From contig NZ_PTIR01000010.1 in the NCBI RefSeq assembly GCF_002934455.1, positions 1-64,000 on the forward strand: a stretch of 64,000 nt of DNA, read 5' to 3'. Shown here in pieces: positions 23,182-32,814 of the stretch. Numbering within the stretch: the stretch's first letter is position 1; every line of letters begins with the position of its first letter. This DNA is from Trinickia symbiotica (lineage in GTDB: Bacteria > Pseudomonadota > Gammaproteobacteria > Burkholderiales > Burkholderiaceae). A model generated the notes under the pieces. That model was not told the origin of the DNA. It was given only the letters and a program-made list of their open reading frames with translations, and searched no databases. The position numbers were made by a program, and so were the translations under genes.

Positions 23182-24795
23182 ATGTCAGACCATTCGCCTT
23201 CGCCCTTTGGGACATTCGCGCAGCGTTTGTCCATCTTGACGTCGCCTGCCGCGGGCGATGTGCTCGCGCGCGGACTGCGCGGCATCGAGAAAGAGAGTCT
23301 GCGTGTCACGCTGGACGGTTCGCTCGCGATGACACCGCATCCGCGCGTGTTCGGCTCGGCGCTCACGCATCCCTCGCTGACCACGGACTACTCGGAAGCG
23401 CTGATGGAACTGATCACGCCGGCCGAGCGCGACCCGCGCGAGACGCTCGCCCGGCTCGACGAGCTTCATCGATTGGTCTATTCGGCGCTCGACGGCGAAA
23501 TGCTCTGGACCTGCTCGATGCCGGGCAAACTGCCGGAAGACGACCAGATCCCGATCGCGGAGTACGGCGCGTCGAACATCGGCCGGCTTAAGCACGTGTA
23601 TCGGCATGGCTTGGCGCTGCGCTACGGGCGCACGATGCAGTGCATCGCCGGCATCCACTACAACTATTCGCTAAACGACGAAACGTGGCGCTTGCTGCAC
23701 GCCGCCGAGCCGTCGCCGGCAACGGCGGTCGATTACCAGTCCGCACGCTACCTGGCGCTGATCCGCAACTTCCGCCGCACGAACTGGCTCTTGATGTACC
23801 TGTTCGGCGCATCTCCGGCGCTCTACAAGCCGTTCCTGCGCGGTCGGCCGCATACGCTCGAGGCGTTCGATGCCGACACGCTCTACCGCCCCTACGCGAC
23901 GAGCCTGCGCATGAGCGACCTCGGCTACTCGAATACGACGGGGCAGGCGGCATTGCGTCCCGACTACGAAACGCTGTCGGGCTATCTCGACGCGCTCGCG
24001 CGCGCGGTCAGCGAGCCGTACGCGCCCTACGAAGCGATCGGCACCCACCGCGACGGCGAATGGGTGCAGATCAACACGAACGTGCTGCAGATCGAAAACG
24101 AGTTCTATTCGACGATCCGCCCGAAACGCGTGGCCGGCTCCGGCGAGCGACCGCTCCATGCGCTCGCCGCGCGCGGCGTGCAATACGTCGAGGTACGCTG
24201 CCTCGATATCGATCCCTTCGAGCCGAGCGGTATTGCGCTCGAAACGGCGCGCTTCCTCGACGCCTACCTGCTGCTTTGCGCGCTCGACGACAGCCCGCCG
24301 CTGCCAGCCGCGGCCTATGCCGAAGCCAACGCCAACTTTGGCCGCGTGACGCTCGAAGGGCGCAAGCCCGGCTTGCTGCTGACGCGTGACGGGGGCGACA
24401 TATCGCTCGAAGACTGGGCCGCCGAGCTCGTGGACGGCATCGAGCAGGCCGCCCGCGCGCTGGACGCGCTCGCAGGCGGCGATGCGCACGTCCGGGCCGT
24501 CGCCGCTCAGCGCGCCAAGCTTGCCGATCCCGAAACCACGCCCTCCGCGCGCGTGCTGCGAGCGATGCGCGAGCGCGGGCAGGGCTTTCTCGCATTCGGC
24601 CTCGCGCAGAGCGAAGCCCATGCGGCTCATTTTCGCGCGCGTCCCCTCGATATCGCGAGCGCACAGGAAGCGGCCGCGACCGCGGCGCGCTCGCTGGAAG
24701 AGCAGGCCGAACTCGAACGCCGCGACGCCGGAAGCTCGTTCGACGCTTTCGTCGCCGACTTTCGCGGCTACACCCTCGAACGCTTCAGCGTCTAG
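23182..24795 (+). CDS. gshA: Glutamate-cysteine ligase, class I
   Basis: A 537-residue enzyme making gamma-glutamylcysteine, the first step of glutathione synthesis, in the cytosol. Family text is clear: LARGLRGIEKESLRV, THPSLTTDYSEALMELITP, MPGKLPEDDQIPIAEYG, MQCIAGIHYNYS, LRMSDLGYSN, QINTNVLQIENEFYSTIRPKR and YVEVRCLDIDPFEP. The length matches E. coli GshA (about 518). This class has a single ATP-grasp-like site; no residue appears lost. It follows alkA by 117 bases and is probably separately expressed. A different GshA-like protein (YbdK family) lies at 47897. Confidence 0.95.
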   Translation: MSDHSPSPFGTFAQRLSILTSPAAGDVLARGLRGIEKESLRVTLDGSLAMTPHPRVFGSALTHPSLTTDYSEALMELITPAERDPRETLARLDELHRLVYSALDGEMLWTCSMPGKLPEDDQIPIAEYGASNIGRLKHVYRHGLALRYGRTMQCIAGIHYNYSLNDETWRLLHAAEPSPATAVDYQSARYLALIRNFRRTNWLLMYLFGASPALYKPFLRGRPHTLEAFDADTLYRPYATSLRMSDLGYSNTTGQAALRPDYETLSGYLDALARAVSEPYAPYEAIGTHRDGEWVQINTNVLQIENEFYSTIRPKRVAGSGERPLHALAARGVQYVEVRCLDIDPFEPSGIALETARFLDAYLLLCALDDSPPLPAAAYAEANANFGRVTLEGRKPGLLLTRDGGDISLEDWAAELVDGIEQAARALDALAGGDAHVRAVAAQRAKLADPETTPSARVLRAMRERGQGFLAFGLAQSEAHAAHFRARPLDIASAQEAAATAARSLEEQAELERRDAGSSFDAFVADFRGYTLERFSV

Positions 24796-24934
24796 CGGCG
24801 CATCGCCGTTTGCGCGCAAGAGCGGCCGACGAGCCGCCCACAAGTCGCATATCGTCGCCTAACGCACCCTGGTTGGCCGAACGTGCCCGTATTTTGCGCG
24901 TCGAACCTCATGTAGAGCGAATGAGGGCGTTCCG

Positions 24935-25393
24935 ATGAAGACGATGCTTTGGCTCGCGGCATGCGCGCTCGCTGCCGGATGCACGGCGACGAATCATGTG
25001 ACCCCGGAAACGATGCAGATCGCGACCGCGCCGCTCGTCTGCCGAAACGCCGACGAGTGCGCCGTCTGGTGGCATCGTGCGCACGATTGGGTGACGCGCC
25101 ACAGCGCCTATAAGGTCGAGACGGCGACCGATTCGTTGATCGAATCGGCGGGGCCCGAAGGCGGCAGCGGCAAGCTGGCCTACCAGATCACGAAGACAGC
25201 CAATGCCGACGGCTCGGCCACGATCGGCTTCGCCGCGCACTGCGACAGCATGCTCGGTTGCCGGCCCGATCCGTGGCAAGCCGGCGCGGCTTTCAAACAG
25301 TTCGTGAAGACGGGCACCGAGAAACCGCTGCAATTGGCGCCCGATGCGCCGACGCCGGCAAGCGAAACCGGCGGCGCGAAGGACCAGGGCTAG
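24935..25393 (+). CDS. Putative lipoprotein
   Basis: A 152-residue exported protein with an N-terminal signal ending in a lipobox-like ALAAGCTAT (Cys16). The mature part has four further cysteines in two pairs (LVCRNADECAVWW and HCDSMLGC), which suggests two disulphides. The C-terminus is Pro/Ala-rich and disordered. No family is recognised with certainty. It stands alone between gshA and the convergent emrB-like gene. Confidence 0.7.
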   Translation: MKTMLWLAACALAAGCTATNHVTPETMQIATAPLVCRNADECAVWWHRAHDWVTRHSAYKVETATDSLIESAGPEGGSGKLAYQITKTANADGSATIGFAAHCDSMLGCRPDPWQAGAAFKQFVKTGTEKPLQLAPDAPTPASETGGAKDQG

Positions 25394-25430
25394 CAAGCCC
25401 CGGCAGTTCCTCGCTGTAACGAGCGTCGCG

Positions 25431-27014
25431 TCAATGCGACATCGAAGGTCCGCCTCCGCGCCGCGGCTTAGTCGTCCATACCAGCACGGCTAGCAACGCG
25501 AACGCGACGCAAGAAAGGCGGAAAAAGTCGTTCGTCGCCATCATGTAGCCCTGTTGTGTGACGGTGTCGTTCAACTGGGCCGTCAGGCTGTTGCCCGCCA
25601 TGCCGAGGGCCGCGAGCGCATCGCGATAGGCGCTCGTGTTCGGCGAATAGAGGCTGACCGACTCCGATAGCACGGCGTGATGATAGATCGCGTCGTTCTC
25701 CCAATAGGTCGTGCTGATGGCGGTGCCAATCGCGCCCGCCAGCGTGCGCAGAAAGTTCGACAGCCCTGACGCGCTTGCGAGCCGCTCGTCGGGAATGCTC
25801 GATAAGGTGATCGTCGTCATCGGCACGAAAAAGCAAGCCACGCCGATGCCTTGAACGAGACGCGGCAGGATCACGTGATTGAACGGCACGTCGAGCGTGA
25901 ACGTTGAATTCCAAAGCGAGACGACGGCGAAGACTGTAAACGCGATACTCGCGACCATCCGCAGGTCGAGCCGGTGCATATTGCGCCCGATGAGCGGAGA
26001 CAAGACGAGCGCGAGCAGCCCGACCGGTGCCGTCGCGAGCCCCGCGAGCCCGGCCGTGTAGCCCATGACCGTCTGGAGCCAGAGCGGAAAGACCACGACC
26101 GAGCCGAAGAACGCCATGTAGCCGAAGAAAATGATGAGGGCGCCGAGTGCGAAGTTGCGGTCCTTGAACAGCGTCAGGTCGATGACGGGCGTCTTTTCGG
26201 TAATCTCCCACGCGAGCAGGAAGGCAATCGCGACGGCCGCGGTGAGCGCAAGCGTGACGATGAACGTCGAGCTGAACCAGTCGCGATCCTTGCCGAGATC
26301 GAGCATCATCTGCAGCGAGCCGACCCCGATCACGAGCAAGCCGAGCCCTATCGCGTCGATGCGTTGCTTCGCCGTCCTGGTCTCGCGTCCGCGCAGCAGA
26401 AAGAAGGCTGTCGCGGCCGAGATCAGGCCGATCGGCAGGTTGATATAGAAGATCCACGGCCAGCTGTAGTTATCGGTAATCCAGCCGCCCATCACCGGCC
26501 CGAAGATCGGCGCGACGATCACCGTCATCGCCCAGAGACCGAGCGCGAGCCCTCTCTTGCTCGGCGGATAGCTGCGCATCAGGATCGTCTGAGAGAGCGG
26601 CACCATCGGCCCCGACACGAGTCCTTGAATGAGGCGGAATGCGATCAGCGATTCGAAATTCGCGGCGAGGCCGCAAAGCGCCGAGGCGATCGTGAATGCG
26701 AGGACCGACAGTGTGAAAAGTCGCACCTCGCCGACGCGGCGCGCGAGCCATCCCGTCAGCGGCACGGCGATTGCCGCGGCGACGGAGTACGATGAAATGA
26801 CCCAGGTTCCGTCGCTGGCCGCCACGCCGAGCGTGCCCGAGATCGTCGGCACGGCGACGTTGGCAATGGAAGTGTCGAGCACCTCCATGAAGGTGCCGAA
26901 AGCAAGGCCGACCGTCAGCAAGGCAAGCGTCGCCCCTCGCAGCGGCCTCGCCGCCGCGGAAGTGCCGGGCGAAGCCGAGCCCTGCGCGGCGCCCTCGGTA
27001 GCCGCGTCCGTCAT
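25431..27014 (-). CDS. DHA2-type MFS multidrug efflux pump (EmrB-like)
   Basis: A 527-residue inner-membrane proton-drug antiporter with 14 predicted membrane segments. Signature stretches are FGTFMEVLDTSIANVAVPTISG (motif D1 in helix 1), WLARRVGEVRLF (motif A), LIQGLVSGPMVPLSQTIL and GPVMGGWITDNYSWPWIFYINLPIG (motif C region). The start at 27014 has a GGAGAG site. It is divergent from a NodT-type outer membrane factor, but no EmrA-like periplasmic adaptor lies between them, so the adaptor must be encoded elsewhere if they work together. Confidence 0.9.
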   Translation of the reverse strand: MTDAATEGAAQGSASPGTSAAARPLRGATLALLTVGLAFGTFMEVLDTSIANVAVPTISGTLGVAASDGTWVISSYSVAAAIAVPLTGWLARRVGEVRLFTLSVLAFTIASALCGLAANFESLIAFRLIQGLVSGPMVPLSQTILMRSYPPSKRGLALGLWAMTVIVAPIFGPVMGGWITDNYSWPWIFYINLPIGLISAATAFFLLRGRETRTAKQRIDAIGLGLLVIGVGSLQMMLDLGKDRDWFSSTFIVTLALTAAVAIAFLLAWEITEKTPVIDLTLFKDRNFALGALIIFFGYMAFFGSVVVFPLWLQTVMGYTAGLAGLATAPVGLLALVLSPLIGRNMHRLDLRMVASIAFTVFAVVSLWNSTFTLDVPFNHVILPRLVQGIGVACFFVPMTTITLSSIPDERLASASGLSNFLRTLAGAIGTAISTTYWENDAIYHHAVLSESVSLYSPNTSAYRDALAALGMAGNSLTAQLNDTVTQQGYMMATNDFFRLSCVAFALLAVLVWTTKPRRGGGPSMSH

Positions 27015-27258
27015 TTGCGCTCTCCTTTTATTGCTTGTTTTTTGATGCGTGCTCTGCCGCGATGCGCAAGCATCCACTACCTAACGCAACGGTCGCACTA
27101 TCGTCTCGTTTTGTTGCTGTGTCAATAGTCTTCTATGCAAGCAATAGCATATCTATAGTACGCAGCACGCAGCCAGCCGCTCTCCGATGTAACGTGCAGT
27201 AACCCAGCCGACAAACGGCTTGCGATACCATCGCCGCATAGCACCGACAGATATTCGC

Positions 27259-28800
27259 ATGCCGCTTCATCGAAAACCTGCGGCTGCCGCCGCTCCGCTA
27301 CGGACAACCGCGGCGCCGACTCGAGCAAACCGCTCAGGAAAAACCGTCTCCGCGCGCGCCGTGACGTTGATCGCCGCGGCTGCCGTCACGCTCGGCGGCT
27401 GCGCCGTCGGCCCCGACTACAAGCGGCCCGACACGCCGATGCCCGCGTCTTTCAAGGAAGCGCCCCCGGGTTGGAAGGTGGCTGAGCCGTCCGACCACGC
27501 CGATCGCGGCCCCTGGTGGTCCGTCTACCATGACGAACGGCTCGACGCGCTGATGGACAAGCTCGATTCGGCAAATCAGTCCATCGCGCAATTCGCGGCC
27601 GCGTATCGCCAGGCGCGCGCGCTCGTCGCCGAAGCGCGGGCAGCTTACTTCCCGATCATCGGAGCCTCGGCCAGCGCGACGCGCTCGGGACAGCAGTTGT
27701 CTAGCTCGTCGAGCTTCCTGGCGTCGAGCGGATCGAGATCGCGGATCAGCAACAATTTCGACGTGTCGCTCGACGCGACATGGGAGCCCGACCTCTGGGG
27801 CAAGGTCAGCCGCACGGTCAGCGCCGAGCGCGCGGGCGAGCAGGGTGCGGCCGCCGATCTCGCCAATGCGAGGCTGTCCGCCCAGGCGACGCTCGCGCAA
27901 ACCTATTTTCAGCTGCGCGAGGCCGATTCGCTGCAGCAGCTCCTCGACGACACTGTCAGCGCCTACACCGCGGCGCTCAAGCTGACGCAGAATCAGTACG
28001 CGGCGGGCGTCGCCGCTCGCTCGGACGTGATTCAGGCACAAACTCAGCTTCAGTCGGCACAGGCCGCGGCAATCGAAAACGGCGTCGCGCGCGCGCAAGA
28101 AGAGCATGCGATCGCCGTGCTCGTCGGCGAGCCCGCGTCGACGTTCTCGACTCCGCGCATTCCGCTCGATGCCGAGCCCCCGCGGGTGCCGCTCGAAGTG
28201 CCGTCGGCGCTACTCGAACGGCGGCCCGACATCGCCTCCGCCGAGCGCAGGGCTGCCGCGGCGAACGAGCAGATCGGCGTGGCCATGTCGGCCTTTTTTC
28301 CGACACTCACGCTTTCGGCGCAGGGCGGTTTCCAGAACTCTATCTTCTCGAAACTGTTCACGCTGCCCTCGCGGTTTTGGACGGTCGGGCCGTCGCTGGC
28401 GGCGACGCTCTTCGATGCGGGCTTGAGGCACGCGCAGACGGAAGCCGCGCGCGCCGCCTACGATCAGCAAGTGGCGACCTACCGGCAGGCCGTTCTCACC
28501 GCCTTCCAGGACGTCGAAGACAACCTCGCTTCCCAACGCATCCTGGCTCAGGAGATCGTCGTCCAGCGACAGGCCGTGGCTTCGGCGCAGCAAGCGCTCG
28601 CCATCGTGACGAACGAGTACAAGGCCGGAACGGTCGGCTATGTGAACGTGTTGACCGCGCAAACGACGGCTTTTACCGCCGAGCAAAAGCTCGCGACGCT
28701 CGCGGGGCAACGGATGGTATCGTCGGTAGGCCTCGTGAAGGCGCTCGGCGGCGGCTGGAACGTCGCGCAGCTGGATCACGTCGACGGGAAGGCGGACTAG
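27259..28800 (+). CDS. NodT-family outer-membrane efflux lipoprotein
   Basis: A 513-residue outer-membrane factor of tripartite efflux pumps. After a long basic N-terminus comes a hydrophobic segment and lipobox (AAAAVTLGGCAVGPDYKRP), then two OEP repeats: about 90-290 (DERLDALMDKLDSANQSIAQFAAAYRQARALVAEARAAYFP) and 310-500 (LLERRPDIASAERRAAAANEQIGVAMSAFFPTLTLS). The TolC-like trimer spans the outer membrane and periplasm. The ATG at 27259 is the likely start, though an in-frame ATG nearer the lipobox is not excluded. It is divergent from the EmrB-like pump across a 244-base gap. Confidence 0.88.
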   Translation: MPLHRKPAAAAAPLRTTAAPTRANRSGKTVSARAVTLIAAAAVTLGGCAVGPDYKRPDTPMPASFKEAPPGWKVAEPSDHADRGPWWSVYHDERLDALMDKLDSANQSIAQFAAAYRQARALVAEARAAYFPIIGASASATRSGQQLSSSSSFLASSGSRSRISNNFDVSLDATWEPDLWGKVSRTVSAERAGEQGAAADLANARLSAQATLAQTYFQLREADSLQQLLDDTVSAYTAALKLTQNQYAAGVAARSDVIQAQTQLQSAQAAAIENGVARAQEEHAIAVLVGEPASTFSTPRIPLDAEPPRVPLEVPSALLERRPDIASAERRAAAANEQIGVAMSAFFPTLTLSAQGGFQNSIFSKLFTLPSRFWTVGPSLAATLFDAGLRHAQTEAARAAYDQQVATYRQAVLTAFQDVEDNLASQRILAQEIVVQRQAVASAQQALAIVTNEYKAGTVGYVNVLTAQTTAFTAEQKLATLAGQRMVSSVGLVKALGGGWNVAQLDHVDGKAD

Positions 28801-28842
28801 TGACAGGGCACCAGGGCGCGGAGGTGCCGCCCCTGGCCCGCT

Positions 28843-29622
28843 TCAGCGCCTGTAATCGAGGGAAACGGTGCCTGGCCCCATCGGCCGTCCGAGCAGGTTC
28901 AGTAGACCGGACAGGTTGTCGCGCGCTTCGGGCGTCGAGCTCGCCTCGCCGTGAAACGACGTGCCGCTGCCCGCGATCGTCCCGTGTCCGCTGAGCAGTA
29001 GCGGGCCTTTGAGCGTCGAAAGGTCGAGCGTCGACGCCGCACCCTGAGCCTGCAGCACCACGCGGTACGAGCCGAGCGGCTTCACCGGCGACACGCGCGA
29101 AATCATGTCCTCGAGCGTGATCGTGAGCCCGCCGAAGGCATTGCCGCGGATCAAGTGCCATTGCGTCCACGTTACGTGGATATCGCCTTGCAGATCGAGC
29201 GTATTGAACGGCGCGCCGAGCCCCGAAAGCAGCGCGGCGGGCGATTTGATGCCGCCAGCCGAAACCGTCGCGCCGTCGAACGAGGCGTCGATGTGGACCG
29301 GATCCGGCATCGCGTCGCTCAGCAGCAATTGCATGCTCACACGGCCGGCGAAGAGCGGCCAGAACGCCGTATGCCACTCGACGCGACCCGGCAAGACCGT
29401 GGCCGCGCTCGCATCCGGGCCGGCTGCGAGCATCAGCGTGGCCGAGCCGTGCCATAGCGATCCGGACGGCTCGATCAGATTGACGTGCCCCTGCGTGGCG
29501 CGCGCGAAGCGCGGCGTCACCCACGAGGCCGGCAGCAACACGACGAGCACGATCACGCACGAAACGAAGGCGATCGCGAGCCACGGCAGCGCGGTCCCGA
29601 TACGGCGCATCCAGACGCTCAT
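28843..29622 (-). CDS. gspN: Type II secretion protein GspN
   Basis: A 259-residue inner-membrane protein with one N-terminal membrane segment (LPWLAIAFVSCVIVLVVLLPASWV) and a periplasmic beta-rich domain (LIEPSGSLWHGSATLML, LPGRVEWHTAFWPLFAGRVSM). The T2SN pattern is clear. It is an accessory part of the type II secretion system and the last gene of the gspG-N operon. It follows gspM by about 50 bases and is convergent with the NodT-type gene 42 bases away; no terminator is obvious between them. Confidence 0.88.
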   Translation of the reverse strand: MSVWMRRIGTALPWLAIAFVSCVIVLVVLLPASWVTPRFARATQGHVNLIEPSGSLWHGSATLMLAAGPDASAATVLPGRVEWHTAFWPLFAGRVSMQLLLSDAMPDPVHIDASFDGATVSAGGIKSPAALLSGLGAPFNTLDLQGDIHVTWTQWHLIRGNAFGGLTITLEDMISRVSPVKPLGSYRVVLQAQGAASTLDLSTLKGPLLLSGHGTIAGSGTSFHGEASSTPEARDNLSGLLNLLGRPMGPGTVSLDYRR

Positions 29623-29675
29623 GCGCGGCCATCCGATCGAGCGAGGCCTGCTCGGGCGAATGCGCTGTGCATCGA

Positions 29676-30194
29676 TCAGCGGCCCGGCCGCACGACGGCC
29701 GGCTGCAGCGTGGCCGTCACGTCGACTTGCCCGTCAGCCTTCGCGGCCGTCGCATGCAACTCCGACACCTGCACCTTGAACTGCTTGCGCGTGGCGTCGA
29801 GCCAAGTCGTCCAGGCGGCGAACGAGGCGTTCTTGAGGCTGACACGGACGGCCTCACCGGCAATCTGCACTTGAGGATCGCCGAAGCCGGCCTGGGCGAG
29901 CGACGCGGCGACCGCATCCTTCAGCGCGTTGCCGGTAGGCGCCACGCCCTGCGCCGCCGGCGCGAGCGCGCGCGCTTCATCCGCTTCCGCCGTCATCTGC
30001 GCGAGCTCGCGCTGCATCGTGGGCAATTGCTCGCGCAGCTCCGCGCGACCCTGCTGCGCCGGCGCCCACAGCAGCGAGTAGGCGATGACGACGCCGAGAA
30101 CGGCGCCGCCCCATGTGATGATCATCTTCTCGCGCGCGGTTCGCACTGCCCAGAAGCCGGACCAGGCGTCGGTGATTGCGGTAGTCGTCTTCAT
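29676..30194 (-). CDS. gspM: Type II secretion protein GspM
   Basis: A 172-residue bitopic inner-membrane protein: a cytoplasmic N-terminus with FWAVRTAREKMIITWGG, one membrane segment (AVLGVVIAYSLLWAPA), a coiled region (LREQLPTMQRELAQMTAEADEARAL) and a periplasmic ferredoxin-like domain. It binds GspL in the inner-membrane platform. The start at 30194 overlaps gspL by 4 bases, so the two are translationally coupled. Confidence 0.9.
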   Translation of the reverse strand: MKTTTAITDAWSGFWAVRTAREKMIITWGGAVLGVVIAYSLLWAPAQQGRAELREQLPTMQRELAQMTAEADEARALAPAAQGVAPTGNALKDAVAASLAQAGFGDPQVQIAGEAVRVSLKNASFAAWTTWLDATRKQFKVQVSELHATAAKADGQVDVTATLQPAVVRPGR

Positions 30195-31690
30195 TGTCCC
30201 GGGTTCCTGTTCTTGATCGCCCACTTGCCCGTGCCGCTATCGAGTTCCCCCGCGAGTCCGCTTTGCGCGAGCCGCTTCGTAAAGTCGGGATCGGCGCTCA
30301 CCTGCGGCTTGAACGTGAGGTCGAGCCGGCGATCGTGGTAATCGAGCGCCGCAATGCCGTTCACAGGAAGCGGCCCGAGCGAACGCGCAAGCCGTGCGGC
30401 AAGCGAGAGAAAATCGTCGGGCGAGAGCTGACCCGACGCGAGCCGCAGCCGATCGAGCTGCGATTTCATCTGCGCGGGCGCATCGAGCACGACCGTCGTT
30501 TTCGGAAACGCATTCAGCAACAGCTCCGTCATCTGCGCGTTGAGCGCGTCGCGCTCGCGCGCCATCACGATCCACTGCACGTTCGCGCCGATCACCGCCA
30601 CGAGCAGCGCTGCCACGCCGAGTCCGATCGGTACGCGCAGCCGCCTCACGGTCGCACGGTCGAGCCGCCAGGGGCGCGATTCGAACTCGAACTGGCAGAG
30701 GTCGAGCCGCGACGCGATGGCCGCGCGCGCCAGTGCCTCGAACGGCAACGGCTTGGCGCCGGCCGGCAGTACGATGCGCGCGTCGGAAGAGGCCCTGCCG
30801 AACATGGGCAGCGCCGCATGCGGCGCCAGCGCCGGTTCGGCCCCGGGCACGTCGGTCAGCTCGAACACGTCGAGCGGCGTATCGCCGGCCAGCGCTGAAA
30901 GCGTCGCCTCGAGAGCCGAGGCCGGCACGGCCAGCCCTTCGCCGAGCGAGCCGCGCGCGATCGCAACCTCGACGCGCGGATCGGCGGAAGCGAGCGGCGC
31001 GGACGATGGCGACGGCGCCTCGGGAACAACCGACGCGGCTCCGGCGGCGGCGTCGGCGAGAATCGCCTGCGCCGTTTCGCGAACCGTGCCGAGCACGGCT
31101 ACGACGAGCGAAGCGGGGGAAAGGAGCGGCGATTCAGGCTGAGAGGCCGCGGCCGCGCCCGCCTCGCCGCCGGCAAGCGCCGCAGCGACCGGGGGCTCGT
31201 CCTGCCCGCCGATTGCGCCGCTTTCGGCCAAGCCACCGGGTGCGGACTGCGCCGCGGGCAAGCAACGCGTGACCGGCACCGCGCGCAAGTTGCGGTGCCC
31301 GGCCGCCGCGAAGGCTTCGACGAGGAAACGAAACCAGCCGCGATCGATCACGGCGAGCACGCGCGAGCCGTCGGCGAGCGGTTGCGGATCGAGCGCAATA
31401 TGACAGGTCTGCGGATCCTGGATCATCTGATCCTCGACGACGTTCGGCAGCGCCTGCTTGAGCCGCTGTCCCTTCAGCGGTGGCAACGACGCCGATAACA
31501 TCAGAACGTCGCGGGCTGCGACGATCAGCACCGTCGTCGCGGCGCGCGGCAGGAACGCAAGCCCTGCCCGGCCCGCGCGCTCCTTGCGGCCGCTTTTGTC
31601 GAGCAGCAGGAACGGCATATCGGGCAGCAGCCATTCCTGCGACGGCACCGCCGGATCACGCGGCGGCAGAAAAACGATCAACGTGCTCAA
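30191..31690 (-). CDS. gspL: Type II secretion protein GspL
   Basis: A 499-residue inner-membrane platform protein. The N-terminal actin-like cytoplasmic domain (LIVFLPPRDPAVPSQEWLLPDMPFLLLDKSG ... LPPLKGQRLKQALPNVVEDQMIQDP) binds the ATPase GspE. One membrane segment (LGVAALLVAVIGANVQWIVM) lies near residue 365 and a small periplasmic domain at the C-terminus. An Ala/Pro-rich insertion (about residues 165-240) makes it longer than the 400-residue E. coli form and is probably disordered. Confidence 0.92.
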   Translation of the reverse strand: MSTLIVFLPPRDPAVPSQEWLLPDMPFLLLDKSGRKERAGRAGLAFLPRAATTVLIVAARDVLMLSASLPPLKGQRLKQALPNVVEDQMIQDPQTCHIALDPQPLADGSRVLAVIDRGWFRFLVEAFAAAGHRNLRAVPVTRCLPAAQSAPGGLAESGAIGGQDEPPVAAALAGGEAGAAAASQPESPLLSPASLVVAVLGTVRETAQAILADAAAGAASVVPEAPSPSSAPLASADPRVEVAIARGSLGEGLAVPASALEATLSALAGDTPLDVFELTDVPGAEPALAPHAALPMFGRASSDARIVLPAGAKPLPFEALARAAIASRLDLCQFEFESRPWRLDRATVRRLRVPIGLGVAALLVAVIGANVQWIVMARERDALNAQMTELLLNAFPKTTVVLDAPAQMKSQLDRLRLASGQLSPDDFLSLAARLARSLGPLPVNGIAALDYHDRRLDLTFKPQVSADPDFTKRLAQSGLAGELDSGTGKWAIKNRNPGQ

Positions 31691-31723
31691 AGGCCGTCTC
31701 TCCTAGGCTTAGCTTTGCGGGTG

Positions 31724-32812
31724 TTATGGTTGATCGCTCACGCGGACGACGCGCGTCGCATGCGTGAGCGGATCGCGATAAACGAGCGTCGTCCGGTCGA
31801 CTTCGGCCCGTCGATGCTGCACGAGCCCATGCACAAAAAAATAGCTCGTTGTCACGTCGATGGGAACCTGACTCGAGGCGGCGTCCGTCGCTTGCGGCGC
31901 ACCGGCGCCTCGCAAGGCCAACTCGATGTCGGCGCTGTTGCGAAAGAAGACGGTCTCCCGGCGCGAGACGAACGCCTGTGCGCTCGAGAGCGACATCCCG
32001 GGCACGATGGCCGCGACGACTTCGGCGGGCGCCGTATTCATGTTGACAGCGGTCTGCGTCGGCAACACGGTCACGAACGGGCGCAGGCGTGCGACCATTT
32101 CGGGCGTGAAGCCCGGCACGTCGAGAAGCGAATCGACACTCGTCATCTGGAGCGCGGCCATGCTCGACTGGTCATTGCCTTCCTGAAGCCCCGGATTGTC
32201 GGTGAAGTTATTGCCGCCGACGATACCGCCGAGCTGCTGCGTCTGCCCTCCGCCGATCCCGTTCATCGGCGATTGGAATCGCGTCGCCGAACCCTGCAGG
32301 CCCGCGCGAACCTGCAGCGCGACGCGCCTTGCGAGCTGGCCGTCGTATCCGAGCGATTGCAAGAGCCGCTGAAATGCGAGGACCTGGGCGATGCTCACCT
32401 GCAGTGCGCCCGGTGCTGGAACCGAAACGAGATTGCGCAGGTTGAATTTGCCCTGGGCGTCTTCGATCGAGCCCGAGATGTAGGTATCTTCGCCTTGCCC
32501 GGCCTGCGCCTCGCCGATCTTGCCGAGAAAATCGGAGAGCCGCGTTCTCGCGATCGGTACCGCCCAGACGCCGCCGAGGTACGTGAAGGTCGGCGACGTG
32601 TCCGCCTCGGCGCGCAGGATGAGGCGCGTCCAGTCGAGCGCGCCGCGCGCGACCCATTGCGCCTGCGCGAGGAGGCGCTGGTTTTCGATGCGGCGCACCT
32701 GCACCTGTTGCCGCCAGAGAATACCCGCAACGAGAATGGCGGCGAGCGAGACGACGAGCAGTGCGCTGATGATGGCAGCGCCGCGTTCGTGCGTGCGTTG
32801 ACGTCTTTTCAC
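31724..32812 (-). CDS. gspK: Type II secretion minor pseudopilin GspK
   Basis: A 362-residue minor pseudopilin capping the pseudopilus tip. The N-terminus ERGAAIISALLVVSLAAILVAG is the prepilin cleavage and membrane helix; as in other GspK proteins the usual Glu at mature position 5 is missing. The large periplasmic domain holds the two SAM-like helical repeats typical of GspK (SVDSLLDVPGFTPEMVARLRPFVTVLP, VNMNTAPAEVVAAIVPGM). It starts two bases after the gspJ stop. Confidence 0.92.
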   Translation of the reverse strand: MKRRQRTHERGAAIISALLVVSLAAILVAGILWRQQVQVRRIENQRLLAQAQWVARGALDWTRLILRAEADTSPTFTYLGGVWAVPIARTRLSDFLGKIGEAQAGQGEDTYISGSIEDAQGKFNLRNLVSVPAPGALQVSIAQVLAFQRLLQSLGYDGQLARRVALQVRAGLQGSATRFQSPMNGIGGGQTQQLGGIVGGNNFTDNPGLQEGNDQSSMAALQMTSVDSLLDVPGFTPEMVARLRPFVTVLPTQTAVNMNTAPAEVVAAIVPGMSLSSAQAFVSRRETVFFRNSADIELALRGAGAPQATDAASSQVPIDVTTSYFFVHGLVQHRRAEVDRTTLVYRDPLTHATRVVRVSDQP

Positions 32813-32814
32813 CG

